Assembly (NCBI GenBank): GCA_948099385.1
Contig: CANUEZ040000020.1
Location: forward strand, 5,798,501 to 5,862,500
Direction: 5' to 3'
DNA from: Fasciola hepatica
Taxonomy: Eukaryota; Platyhelminthes; Trematoda; Plagiorchiida; Fasciolidae
DNA length: 64,000 nucleotides
The notes beneath the pieces are model-generated. The model made no database searches and was not told the DNA's origin. It saw only the letters and a list, made by a program, of their open reading frames with translations. Below are positions 54,801-62,150 of this stretch, piece by piece. The stretch's first letter is position 1. The number at the start of each line of letters is the position of its first letter. The translations under genes and the position numbers were made by a program.

Positions 54801-55240
54801 ACGGTAGGACTGTTTGAGACAATACTTAGAAATTCACAAGACTTCGATCCATATTTATTGGCTCTGAACCGAATTCTCAGTTAAGTTACCATAAGTAGAA
54901 GGGCTTCACCAATAACTTTAAGCAGATGTGTCATCTAACGTGTTACTTGAGTTTGAGGATGAAAGTGGAATACTTTGCTCTAATCAGATTCATTGTATAG
55001 TGTTTCATGTGTAAAAATCAATGAAACTTTCCAGAAACAATGTGTATAGCGTTTTGGGAAGAGGTAGATACTTCTGCTGTTGAGTTACTTCCCATCGCCA
55101 CAAAAATTGGAAATTTGCATGGTTTTAAGAAACCAGTTGCAGAAATAAGGATATGACGAGAAATTGTTTACCAAAACTTTAATCAACAGAGAAATTACAG
55201 GTACTCACCCACTGCTATCCTTTATTCTTTTACTGGCCAT
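13057..55240 (-). CDS. TRPA1: TRPA1-like cation channel gene, at least 23 coding exons (C-terminus incomplete)
   Basis: TRPA channels are tetrameric, Ca2+-permeable plasma-membrane channels gated by irritants, temperature or mechanical stimuli, acting in sensory neurons and sometimes muscle. Exons were located by reading acceptors and donors on the minus strand; all 23 join in frame to about 1250 residues (vertebrate TRPA1 is about 1120). Order: N-terminal extension (1-132), 16 ankyrin-like repeats (about 133-785), linker (786-875), S1 (E17), S2 (E18), S3-S4 (E19), S4-S5 and S5 (E20), pore and S6 (E21), TRP-like helix (E22), C-terminal piece (E23). Diagnostic motifs are the pore MMLGEY, the S6 VPIILMNLL and IGLAVGDIEHV just after it, all typical of TRPA rather than TRPN, TRPV or TRPC. 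Introns run from 42 bp to about 8 kb. The ATG at 55240 is the first Met after an in-frame TAA at 55291. Exons beyond E23 are uncertain. Confidence 0.95.
15920..16216 (+). pseudogene. LINE reverse-transcriptase core fragment
   Basis: A 98-codon frame with SRFLSPVQLCFLPDRLRLTN and the first catalytic motif LLDFDKVFDSAPHIPLL (motif A Asp retained). The next frame, at 16257-16439, carries the second catalytic motif as AEDFTTW. Both belong to the same dead LINE. Confidence 0.85.
16596..16868 (-). mobile_element. tRNA-derived SINE inserted in the LINE
   Basis: On the minus strand it starts tggtcgagtgggttagggcg, a box A like that of class II (Ser/Leu) tRNAs, followed by box B gaggttcgcatcc about 30 nt later. 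A body of about 200 nt then ends in an A-rich tail (gtaataaaaaatta). LINE coding resumes on both sides, so the SINE inserted later. Confidence 0.75.
17481..17786. other. Intron remainder between LINE and exon 22
   Basis: AT-rich. The open frame at 17451-17762 (+) has no recognisable domain. No exon seen. Confidence 0.4.
17787..17960 (-). CDS. TRPA1: TRPA1 exon 22 (TRP-like helix)
   Basis: Acceptor tgccacctacag, 174 nt. Encodes IGLAVGDIEHVRRSAVQRLI, then SQQVYWLADLEPK and a basic tail (CKTKREKMHV), with donor gtgaga. GLAVGDI directly after S6 is a TRPA1 hallmark. An internal gtaatg donor at 17861 could end the exon earlier, but the LE.K....F..RV pattern beyond it still aligns with TRPA1, so the longer form is preferred. 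Confidence 0.88.
17961..20427 (-). other. TRPA1 intron 21
   Basis: A 2.5-kb intron separating S6 from the GLAVGDI helix. No mobile element recognised. A lone donor-like gtaagt near 18327, after MDGLPIK, has no matching acceptor. Confidence 0.6.
20428..20742 (-). CDS. TRPA1: TRPA1 exon 21 (pore loop and S6)
   Basis: Acceptor cacttttgcag, donor gtaagt, 315 nt, residues about 1062-1166. A charged turret of about 45 residues (with the possible N-glycosylation site NQS) precedes the pore helix PFQYLGLSLFKTLMMMLGEY and S6 LFFYVAFVFLVPIILMNLL. Glu (about 1122) replaces the vertebrate selectivity-filter Asp, keeping the acidic charge. The frame stays open upstream of the acceptor and downstream of the donor, but those extensions are not channel-like. 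Confidence 0.95.
20743..24643 (-). other. TRPA1 introns 19-20 (apart from exon 20)
   Basis: Introns flanking S5. The open frame at 22603-22812 (-) ends at a gtacgt donor but does not match the channel's splice phase. Nothing else recognised. Confidence 0.5.
22279..22417 (-). CDS. TRPA1: TRPA1 exon 20 (S4-S5 linker and S5)
   Basis: Acceptor cttggctttcag, donor gtaagt, 139 nt. It encodes FGHVGIFVVMFLHVFTTVGK, then S5 CIIVFSVVFIGFALSFHVLF. The GIF.VM and FAL.FH.LF patterns match TRPA1. The phase 1-base start and phase 0 end are consistent. Confidence 0.93.
24644..24813 (-). CDS. TRPA1: TRPA1 exon 19 (S3-S4)
   Basis: Acceptor tcttttgttag, donor gtgagt, 170 nt. Begins RLEYFKDWNNYLEFLLSGLA (S3) and ends MFMAWFNFLLQMMR (S4), corresponding to the TRPA1 S4 WMNFLLYLQR. 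Ends at phase 2 (CG|), completed by A of exon 20. Confidence 0.93.
25073..25180 (-). CDS. TRPA1: TRPA1 exon 18 (S2)
   Basis: Acceptor tttttcttcttcag, donor gtaggt, 108 nt, phase 0 at both ends. Encodes FYHTPTQMHIYSM followed by the S2 helix VAAGVVVLTALDLVVKIWQL. Confidence 0.9.
25400..25541 (-). CDS. TRPA1: TRPA1 exon 17 (S1)
   Basis: Acceptor gcatcaacag, donor gtaagt, 142 nt. It encodes SIYGRWIQL followed by the hydrophobic S1 stretch STSVYYAILLAGITALVLGH, then an extracellular S1-S2 loop ending KPCSDL. The loop is shorter than in vertebrates. Confidence 0.9.
26614..26868 (-). CDS. Unrecognised open frame inside TRPA1 intron 16
   Basis: Eighty-four codons with protein-like composition (LRASGAGSVIDWDCDFADEN). 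There are no splice signals consistent with TRPA1, and exons 16 and 17 already join perfectly without it. Probably a fragment of an unidentified repeat. Confidence 0.15.
   Translation of the reverse strand: MRDFRKSNLGLSLRASGAGSVIDWDCDFADENHHLAVQERKQTLDLYTRTVNEFLLLTLPENRLSDIIIQRDSVAIPTAKLNRI
27808..27878 (-). CDS. TRPA1: TRPA1 exon 16 (pre-S1 helix)
   Basis: A 71-nt exon: acceptor tttacactttag, perfect donor gtaagt. It encodes LMVELQRKELLIHPLCSAYL then QRK and TG of a Trp codon. The pattern MV..(R)K.LL.HP.C..YL..KW is the conserved TRPA1 pre-S1 segment. Phase 2 out is completed by G of exon 17. Confidence 0.9.
28094..28147 (-). CDS. TRPA1: TRPA1 exon 15 (Pro-rich linker)
   Basis: A 54-nt micro-exon: acceptor cacagttttgcag, then RPSRPNEPPPKDPMRRIK, donor gtaagt. 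Phase 0 at both ends. Pro-rich, occupying the variable loop between the linker and the pre-S1 helix. Supported by splice sites and phase, not by homology. Confidence 0.7.
29203..29259 (-). CDS. TRPA1: TRPA1 exon 14 (linker)
   Basis: A 57-nt micro-exon (19 residues, LVLDRSIQEVGSTNTDEHE) with acceptor aaaacgcag and donor gtgaga. It continues the linker helix LVLDR after exon 13 in phase 0. Confidence 0.8.
30318..30402 (-). CDS. TRPA1: TRPA1 exon 13 (pre-S1 linker, electrophile-sensor region)
   Basis: An 85-nt exon: acceptor tttgtctgtcag, donor gtaagt, encoding WGELYQMLDNTSQCPVDGCI then RDMPSLCL. The W, the CP pair and the MP pair align with the vertebrate segment that carries the reactive cysteines Cys621 and Cys641. 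Leu occupies the Cys621 position, and the second Cys is displaced by one residue. Confidence 0.88.
31680..32250 (+). mobile_element. LINE reverse-transcriptase 3' fragment in TRPA1 intron 12
   Basis: A 125-codon frame at 31777-32151 carries the thumb/C-terminal part of a non-LTR RT: SSIYCLGNIGLCHTQHEKDL, DFASAWRILGLIRHSFGPLP, then the PRWEYGGPAAYPCTALEVTR terminus. It is the best preserved repeat ORF in the window. 5'-truncated, and different in sequence from the 13-17 kb LINE. Confidence 0.8.
32251..34678. other. Remainder of TRPA1 intron 12
   Basis: Only short open frames without domains. No exon or element recognised. Confidence 0.5.
34679..34845 (-). CDS. TRPA1: TRPA1 exon 12 (ankyrin repeats 15-16)
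   Basis: Acceptor ttcgcacag, donor gtaaat, 167 nt, residues about 731-785. Begins MTALHYAAKENNAEVLEHLL and then has the degenerate final repeat YALQRRNYEVMKVIV, which matches the repeat before the TRPA1 linker. Phase 0 in, phase 2 out. Confidence 0.93.
35308..35449 (-). CDS. TRPA1: TRPA1 exon 11 (ankyrin repeat 14)
   Basis: Lies after a 7.9-kb intron. Acceptor ttttttctag, then CHLGNTPLHYAAIGGCIRTC, continuing RLLLQTNPSLLNQ, then donor gttctt after SKRRQ. 142 nt; phase 2 in, phase 0 out. The donor is weak but length and phase fit both neighbours. Confidence 0.9.
35955..36009. repeat. (TA)n microsatellite, about 55 bp
   Basis: Perfect TA dinucleotide run in TRPA1 intron 10. Confidence 0.95.
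36655..36753 (-). repeat. Degenerate hammerhead-type repeat fused to (TA)n
   Basis: The plus-strand string ccggaagcacacgacc at 36655-36670, plus ggttgttgc at 36679-36687, are shared with the ribozyme repeat at 58.7 kb. The catalytic CTGATGAG is missing and the sequence passes straight into a 61-bp (TA)n run. The CGAAAC segment is also altered, so this copy cannot be catalytic. Confidence 0.7.
37096..37132. repeat. (TA)n microsatellite
   Basis: Imperfect TA run interrupted by one TG. Confidence 0.9.
37133..39283. other. Part of TRPA1 intron 10
   Basis: Several small open frames on both strands (for example 38025-38333 minus) without domains. Nothing recognised. Confidence 0.45.
39284..40103 (+). 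other. Two unrecognised plus-strand open frames
   Basis: Frames at 39284-39646 (120 codons) and 39813-40103 (96 codons) have protein-like composition, the second rich in Ser/Asn/Glu. The region lies inside TRPA1 intron 10, just before a mariner-like element. No family recognised; possibly an eroded transposon. Confidence 0.2.
40270..40985 (+). mobile_element. Degenerate Tc1/mariner-like transposase
   Basis: At about 40680-40740 the plus strand reads KVYFSDEKFNFNGPDTQNYY, the Tc1/mariner catalytic-domain signature around the second Asp (FSDEKKFNLDGPD). Further pieces follow with frameshifts. Terminal inverted repeats were not identified, so the ends are estimates. Confidence 0.75.
40990..42650 (-). 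mobile_element. Degenerate non-LTR retrotransposon, RT region
   Basis: On the minus strand, 42.55-42.05 kb resembles the region before the RT fingers. A 101-codon frame (41573-41268) has the RT core KVFLDLKAAFDSVACTVLRS and FTTRNGVRQGCPCHPFSSVL. An ADDIVLLSEVPGKLQASLDG box follows near 41180-41120. It is in the same orientation as TRPA1, inside intron 10. The RT wording differs from the CR1-like LINE, so it belongs to another family. Confidence 0.82.
43315..43649 (-). CDS. TRPA1: TRPA1 exon 10 (ankyrin repeats 11-13)
   Basis: Acceptor tgcattatag, donor gtatgt, 335 nt, residues about 572-683. Cores YGSTPLHWSTRMG, DTPLHTAAHYGRLHTCEQLL and RLPLHVAVEKGHVELVRLFL. The middle repeat is the closest match to vertebrate TRPA1. 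Ends at phase 2 (AA|), completed by the first G of exon 11. Confidence 0.94.
44318..44360. repeat. (ATC)n-type simple repeat
   Basis: Imperfect atc/att trinucleotide repeats in TRPA1 intron 9; on the minus strand they create an Asp-rich open frame that is not a gene. Confidence 0.9.
44585..44788 (-). CDS. TRPA1: TRPA1 exon 9 (ankyrin repeats 9-10)
   Basis: Acceptor tgccattag, donor gtaagt, 204 nt, residues about 504-571. Contains GWTPLLLAAMKGSFQACIQL, then RNLVHLLMLF, which parallels the TRPA1 repeat carrying NFLHL. Phase 0 at both ends. Confidence 0.92.
45421..45478 (-). repeat. tRNA-like (box A) sequence, probable SINE fragment
   Basis: The minus strand reads cctcgtagctcagctagtag then agcac: a complete tRNA D-arm (GCTC/GAGC stem) and box A. 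No box B (GGTTCGA) or T-arm follows, so it is a truncated or diverged tRNA-derived repeat rather than a tRNA gene. Confidence 0.55.
45836..45891. repeat. (TA)n microsatellite, about 55 bp
   Basis: Perfect TA run in TRPA1 intron 8. Confidence 0.95.
46206..46433 (-). CDS. TRPA1: TRPA1 exon 8 (ankyrin repeats 7-8)
   Basis: Acceptor actacacag, donor gtaagt, 228 nt, residues about 428-503. Repeat cores DGSTPVHYACIKDDLECVQL and GYTPLHLAAAYNHEELLIYL. Phase 0 at both ends. Confidence 0.93.
46434..48400 (-). other. TRPA1 intron 7
   Basis: About 2 kb. No mobile element or exon recognised. Confidence 0.6.
48401..48844 (-). CDS. TRPA1: TRPA1 exon 7 (ankyrin repeats 5-6 split by Ser/Arg-rich insert)
   Basis: The largest exon (444 nt, residues about 280-427): acceptor cttttcag, donor gtgaat. 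It begins LQHGANIYLRDLERTYPIHT (repeat 5) and ends ETPLHAAVTSGNAEMVK (repeat 6). Between them lies an insert of about 75 residues (about 325-400) that vertebrate TRPA1 lacks, holding four basic-basic-x-Ser motifs: RRNS, RKSS, RRSS and RRFS. The open frame continues past the donor into the intron; that tail is not ankyrin and was rejected. Confidence 0.93.
49330..49428 (-). CDS. Exon-like hydrophobic segment in TRPA1 intron 6
   Basis: Ninety-nine nt ending in a perfect donor (CAG|gtaagt). Encodes a Phe/Leu-rich stretch, ELYGTTEFIFVLCFLGAGVF, then WLAMMDFYPLIFIQ. The end phase (0) fits exon 7, giving FIQ|LQHGANIY. The acceptor side is poor, so it could be an alternative first exon starting at MMDFYP, a stray duplicated exon, or chance. 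Confidence 0.25.
50473..50580 (-). CDS. TRPA1: TRPA1 exon 6 (ankyrin repeat 4)
   Basis: A short 108-nt exon found only by reading the reverse strand: acceptor ttgttcag, then LILQIDGVDVNAEGERGATP, continuing LHYCC and ending CLDLL before donor gtgagt. It encodes 36 residues. Its end joins exon 7 (LQHGANIYLRD) to complete a textbook ankyrin repeat, strong evidence that exons 6 and 7 are spliced together. Confidence 0.9.
51645..51677. repeat. (ATT)n simple repeat
   Basis: Tandem att/tat trinucleotides just downstream of TRPA1 exon 5, interrupted by one ctt. Confidence 0.9.
51767..51942 (-). CDS. TRPA1: TRPA1 exon 5 (ankyrin repeats 2-3)
   Basis: Acceptor ttcccag, donor gtacat, 176 nt, residues about 185-243. 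Two ankyrin cores are visible: GNLPIHLALIEGHVEVAELL and LQPIHIASERNQIKILE. Ends at phase 0, which exon 6 requires. Confidence 0.92.
52430..52586 (-). CDS. TRPA1: TRPA1 exon 4 (ankyrin repeat 1)
   Basis: Acceptor ctttcag, donor gtgagt, 157 nt, residues about 133-184. The ankyrin core ERTLLHNAAAKGNLNIVKLL corresponds to the first repeat region of TRPA1. Phase 0 in, phase 1 out; the split codon A|AA gives the Lys that opens the next repeat. Confidence 0.92.
52587..53638 (-). other. TRPA1 intron 3
   Basis: About 1 kb; no exon or repeat recognised. Confidence 0.6.
53639..53880 (-). CDS. TRPA1: TRPA1 exon 3 (N-terminal extension)
   Basis: Follows acceptor acttatag and ends with donor gtgagt after PSSAFA; 242 nt. 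Contains a basic run (KEPKKKR) and many Ser/Thr, residues about 53-132, before the first ankyrin repeat. No recognised domain. It is linked to the channel by splice phase and position, not by homology. Confidence 0.75.
53881..53922 (-). other. 42-bp TRPA1 micro-intron
   Basis: Begins gtagac and ends acttatag. Removing it joins PKEPS to DRKISRRDSS in frame through a split Asp codon (G|AT). The size is characteristic of flatworm short introns. Confidence 0.75.
53923..54044 (-). CDS. TRPA1: TRPA1 exon 2 (N-terminal extension)
   Basis: The acceptor is a pyrimidine-rich run ending tttcag, then 122 nt beginning RVHSPVRVRVQDEPEKPDD, then donor gtagac. Charged and probably disordered, with no ankyrin signature. 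Only a 42-bp intron separates it from exon 3, a size typical of flatworm small introns. The start phase agrees with exon 1 and the end phase (1) with exon 3. Confidence 0.8.
54045..55208 (-). other. TRPA1 intron 1
   Basis: About 1.2 kb, from donor gtgagt to the exon 2 acceptor. No element recognised. Confidence 0.6.
55209..55240 (-). CDS. TRPA1: TRPA1 exon 1 (start codon)
   Basis: Encodes MASKRIKDSS plus GG of a Gly codon, then donor gtgagt. The phase (2) matches the acceptor of exon 2 exactly (GG|A). An in-frame TAA lies 51 bp upstream with no other ATG between, so this is the likely start. The short, basic N-terminus shows no signal peptide, as expected for a TRP channel with a cytosolic N-terminus. 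Confidence 0.75.
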
Positions 55241-56070
55241 GCCACGTAAGTAAACAGCCACGAAGGAATAACGGTAAGTGAACAAGAGTTAGCTTTATGG
55301 ACCTTCAAGAACGCTATATGCAGTTGTTCAGTGGGCGTGGACTCTCTTTCTACGGACATATATCATGCCCGGGGTTTGCACAAAATATGCCCGTTTTTTC
55401 CACTTATCCTGAAATGGACAAAATATCAGATAACAGTAGACATTTCTTCCCTCCCCATACAAAACTAATAGATTGTTCGTCTTTTCTACTAGCACTAACT
55501 CTGCCGATGTTATCGAATAGAAGTCAAATATTCCGAGGGTACCTGCACTAATGGATTCGTTGGAAATAAGACCCAACCCAATAGGTCTGAAATCACCGAG
55601 GGAAAAGCAATTAAGAGGAGATTTGGTTAACCGATGAAGCTTGGGCGAAAGGAGTGGTGTGTTAATAAGGGGCATGAGAAAAGATTAAGTAGCAATCACG
55701 AACCAGCAGACGCATATCTTTGCCGGCTTTTCGGTCTTCTCAACCAACCTGTGGATACGGTTTGACTCAGTGGTGAGTTCCTATAATCAATAGGACTGGG
55801 ACAAAGTATATCGGATTGTATAATATCATACTTAGAAAGAAGGGAGGACTAAATGTCCTCAGAATGAAGTAGTAACCAATTCTGACGGTGAAGCTACCGT
55901 GAATCTTAAGTGAAAATTCGAAATGTTCCTTACCAGAAGCTTGACAAGTTAAATATATAATAATGAGTACGTATGAAATGATTTCTATTAGAGAACGTTA
56001 GATTTATCGAGCCTCAAACATACTGAATGACTAACTGAACTTTTACAAAGTTATTAGTCACACAGCATCT
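55241..56070 (-). promoter_or_regulatory. TRPA1 upstream region
   Basis: By position this should hold the 5' UTR and possibly the promoter. The in-frame TAA at 55291-55289 closes the reading frame. No TATA box, initiator or spliced-leader acceptor could be called with confidence. Confidence 0.25.
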
Positions 56071-56076
56071 AAATTG

Positions 56077-56365
56077 GCCCAGGAGTCAATACATGGTCAT
56101 ACTGTCCCTTTTGCTTAATATCGTCCACTTTGCTTTCCCGACTGTCTGTTTTCAAAGACCCTAGTCTTAGAAGGTAGGAGTCAAGTGGTTCTCGTCGTGG
56201 ACTTTGAATGATGACGACTCGGGTTCGATTCCCGTCAACAACGGTCACTTTACCATTTGGCAGCCTCCCATTGGCCGCTGTCCCCCTTCCAGAACAGTTG
56301 TACAATGTTGTACAGTAAATGAAAACGAAAATGAAAAGAGTTGTATTATTATTATTAGTAGTAGT
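56077..56365 (+). mobile_element. tRNA-derived SINE with (ATT)n tail
   Basis: Contains a near-perfect box B in cgggttcgattcccgtc (about 56219-56235) preceded by a box A-like gtaggagtcaagtgg. A unique body follows and then an (ATT)n tail at 56342-56357. The architecture is that of a Pol III SINE; its sequence differs from the SINE at 16.6-16.87 kb. Confidence 0.65.
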
Positions 56366-58671
<2,306 letters not shown>

Positions 58672-58714
58672 ATAGTAAGTAGTATGTTAACGTGTGGACA
58701 AAATTTCCCCGGAA

Positions 58715-58757
58715 GCACACGACCGGTTTCGCGGTTGTTGCCGCTCATCAGGTATGC
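58715..58757 (-). ncRNA. Hammerhead ribozyme, type I, minimal stem III
   Basis: Read on the minus strand: stem I 5' strand GCATAC (58757-58752), core CTGATGAG (58751-58744), stem II CGG-CAACAA-CCG (58743-58732), core CGAAAC (58731-58726), a self-complementary ACCGGT stem III with essentially no loop, cleavage triplet GTC ending at 58721, then stem I 3' strand GTGTGC (58720-58715). Stem I pairs over 6 bp with one G-U. All catalytic-core bases are present. Such tiny stem III versions are reported to work mainly as dimers. Function is self-cleavage of the element's transcript. Confidence 0.85.
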
Positions 58758-58810
58758 GTACCCGGTACTCCTCTGCCCACTCGTCTTCATACTTGTACAC
58801 TCCGATGTTA

Positions 58811-58906
58811 TATGTTCACTAGAATCTAATTTGAAGCGTCTGGAGTGTGAATGGATACTCTTCATTGAAGAGCCCACAAATGAATCACAACTGTGATTTC
58901 TCATAG
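58811..58906. repeat. Inverted repeat arm A (96 bp)
   Basis: Exact reverse complement of 59005-59100, with a 98-bp spacer. Perfect identity suggests recent origin or gene conversion. Starts tatgttcactag, ends tttctcatag. Confidence 0.9.
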
Positions 58907-59004
58907 TTTTGTCCACACGTTAACATACTACTTACTATCAATATGAGCGCTTGCACATGCAGCCTCGTTGTTCGTTGGGTTAGCAGTGACCCAGACACGA
59001 ATAA

Positions 59005-59097
59005 CTATGAGAAATCACAGTTGTGATTCATTTGTGGGCTCTTCAATGAAGAGTATCCATTCACACTCCAGACGCTTCAAATTAGATTCTAGTGAAC

Positions 59098-59100
<3 letters not shown>
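59005..59100. repeat. Inverted repeat arm B (96 bp)
   Basis: Exact reverse complement of arm A. It stops precisely where a (TA)n tract begins (59099-59133), so the rest of the repeat, including a second hammerhead, is lost. Confidence 0.9.
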
Positions 59101-59128
<28 letters not shown>

Positions 59129-59750
59129 TATATGGCTTGAGCGTAGCTGCTCAAAGCTTTTTAGTCGAAAAACCGCCATAGAAAGAAACAGAGAAAAATG
59201 GGGTCTCATTTCACACGGAATGACATCCTTGTTTGTTAGGTCGCGTGCTGAAAAAAGAACAACGGAATTCCTATACAAAGACAACCTGCAGGGAAGCACT
59301 TTATGCCTAGACCTGGTCAGTGCGCGGGACTGACAAAGAGTAAGGCCAGAATGCAATGGATGCGAATTATCAGAAAAGATTTTCTGTGTACAAGAAACAG
59401 AAGCCGTTACGTGGCTACTGCATAGGTCATTAAAGGCAGTTTCAGAAACAAGACTAATGATGCGTACTTCTCTGCAAAGAGTGACGAAGTCCTTTTTAAG
59501 TAATCCCAGGAAAATGACAGAGAAACGATAAAGAATGATAAGTAGTATATATTGTTTGCCAAAAGTGGAAATAACAGACTGAATGGCACCAAATCGCCCT
59601 AGTTTTCTAATTTGATACGACAAGAGGCGCAGTTTTCTTACCGTGATTTCAATTGGCAAAGACAAATGCACATTATACTTCAGTGTACCACCAAGATATT
59701 TCCTGTGGTTTGTGCATGCGAAGGGAACAGAATTAATGGTAGAAGCGTCT

Positions 59751-62150
59751 TCAATGAATCGGGAAGAAGCGGTGGAAAAAACTACACACTTTACATTTAT
59801 TACTGTTCAACAGAAGACAAGAATAAGTAGAAAAGCTTTGGATACTTGAAAGACTTGCTATGAATTCCGTCGAGGTCTGATTTATCTGGGACAGACCTAG
59901 CCAAAACAATGTCATCAGAATATTCAAAGATGCGGGCTGGGTGGGAGACAGGCAAATCTCTAATGAATGTTGAATGCAAGTACGGAGAAAGAACAGCACA
60001 GTGAAGTGCAACCAATATTCTGAGACTTTTCTGTCTACTTCGGGGCATTGTATTCTTCCAGAGAAATAGTCTCTCAACCAATTTAGTAAATATGCTGGGC
60101 AGTCAAAAGATTCTAGTTTTCTGAGAAGAAGCGAGCGAGCTACATTGTCAAAGGCCAAATTGAAGTCTAGAAAACATCTTAATGACTTGCTGGAATCACT
60201 GAGGGGTTTGGCCATATGGTGCATAATGGACGCTGCTGCATCAACGGTAGAGCCTTTGAATTTGTACGCAAACTGAAATTTGTCGTTTAGACTTCTCATC
60301 AAAGTTTGAGGAAGAAGCAGCATAACGCGTTCGGCAAGCTTCAACGCTGACTAGGACAGAGCTATTGGTCAATACTTTTTGGGTTCCGTCTGGCTGTGGG
60401 ATTTTTTTGGTGTAGGAATAATTGTAACTGGGGCCAACAGTCGGGAATGGAATGTGATTCCCTTGAATGTTTAATTACCAAAGTTATCAGACCACATAAA
60501 GAATCAGCTTTATACCTGAACAGCTCCCCTGGAAGACCCTCTGGATCCGTTGACCTGGTTACCTTTGTTGATTTGAGTAACTTAAGAACCTCAGCGGCTG
60601 ATACCTCTTGAAATTCAGACGAGACAGACAACGGGAAGTACGAAAAGGGTAGTTTGATTGTCTGAGAATCTGGACATTGAGACGGTTTACATCTACACTC
60701 ACCTTCGGGGGTTTCCTCGTCTGACCGCATGGAAGCTTAATCCCACGCCACCTGTGTTTGACATTTGGGCAGTTTAGAAACTGTCGAGAGGAACTATCAG
60801 CAAGTCATGTGAACTTAGATTCCATCAAAAGTGACAGTCGACTGACTTCAGGTTTATTTTGCATCTGGTATGACAACTTCTCCTGCTTAGCCGCTACAGG
60901 TGTGTAGAAACCACTCTTCTAGACTGGAGGTGAAGATTTTCTATAGGGCAGCAAGAATTAAAAATCCGCTTAATCATTTCTGTTGTAAAATCTACAAAAA
61001 AGTACTGAAGTGAACTGTCTTCTAACCAAGAACTACCAACTGACAATGAAAGGTTGATGAGTATTGCAACCTCCTTGGGAAGGGTCCTTTGTCTGAAATG
61101 TGTCCGTTTGGAACGTGCGTGAGATAAATGACCTCGGTGAGTATATTTTAGGCCTGAGAGCATTTGTTTAGGACGTGGTCTGACTGGGATTTACCTCTAG
61201 TGGCCGTATGAAAGTTATTGAGAAGATTGAAATATGAAAGGGGGAGAGGCCATGCGTGATTAAAATCTCCCACTGTTCTGCGAAGATTCTCATCAAGCAT
61301 AGGCAAAAGGTAAGGAGCAAATGGATCATAAAAATCTTAACTGAGGTTTGTGAGCATTGTAGTGCTGCGTAAATGTTGCTAATGATGACTTGACCGAAAC
61401 GAGAGAATCTACGGCAACAAGATACAGCTAGACCATCGGTGCCATCACGTGAGTGGAGAAAAACTACAGAGGATTCGCCGCACTATTTACAACTGATGTA
61501 GATGACAAAGCCGCCATCTTTATCCTTCTTGTAATGCACACCGTCCTGACGGAAGCAGATGAACTCTTCTGATTGCACCACAGTGTCACTGATGTTGTCT
61601 TTCCGCCAAGTTTCTTGTAAACATACAGCACAATTATTTATAAAGCTGCGGGCCTTGAGCAAGTATGTAAGATCAGATAGCTTACTGAAAAGGAGAAGCA
61701 CATTACCACGCACGACACTGGAACCAGTCATACTGCTTCGTGTTGTGTATTTAAGAGCTGCCTGCCAACCAGCTCTTTTGCTTTTCTTTGTATGACGGTT
61801 CCATTTTCGGGCTTCGGATGGTGGGCACACATTTTGTTGTCCAAGAATGTCTCTTATTGGTAGCAAAAGCCACTTTGAATAGTAACGAGTGAGCAACATG
61901 CCAATGAGCGACTGAATAAAATAAGTAGTTTCGAAAGAAAAATTCCAAGGGCGAGCCAACACGTATAGCAGCCGTTGAAAGGGCCCACGGGCATTGAAAT
62001 CTATTTGGTGATCCTGTTCGATGTAGCGAGGATGAAAACGTACCTCGGTGTTGAAGCTTACGTTCATTTTTTCTCACTGTCCAAAGGTAGAATATGTGGT
62101 TACGAGACATCAAACAAAAAAGACACTTATCTGACTCCAATTCTGTTCCG
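59751..62150 (-). mobile_element. Degenerate LINE (endonuclease and reverse transcriptase)
   Basis: On the minus strand, an endonuclease start lies at about 61.80-61.48 kb (VVRGNVLLLFSKLSDLTYLL, CLQETWRKDNISD, ICFRQDGVHYKKDKDGGFVI). RT fingers are at 60730-60362 (VLKLLKSTKVTRSTDPEGLP). RT motif A is at about 60.19 kb (FLDFNLAFDNVARSLLLRKL). The catalytic box FEYSDDIVLA is near 59.92 kb in another frame, so there is a frameshift close to 60.03 kb. The 3' end after the RT is missing. It lies upstream of TRPA1, on the same strand. Confidence 0.85.

Noticed and set aside
13057..55240. TRPN/NompC or plain ankyrin protein instead of TRPA1
   Set aside because: About 16 rather than 29 ankyrin repeats, and the pore MMLG(E/D), VP(I)(I/V)LMNLL and GLAVGDI motifs are TRPA-specific.
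56217..56240. Functional tRNA gene from the perfect box B
   Set aside because: No proper acceptor, D or anticodon arms; the following body and (ATT)n tail indicate a SINE.
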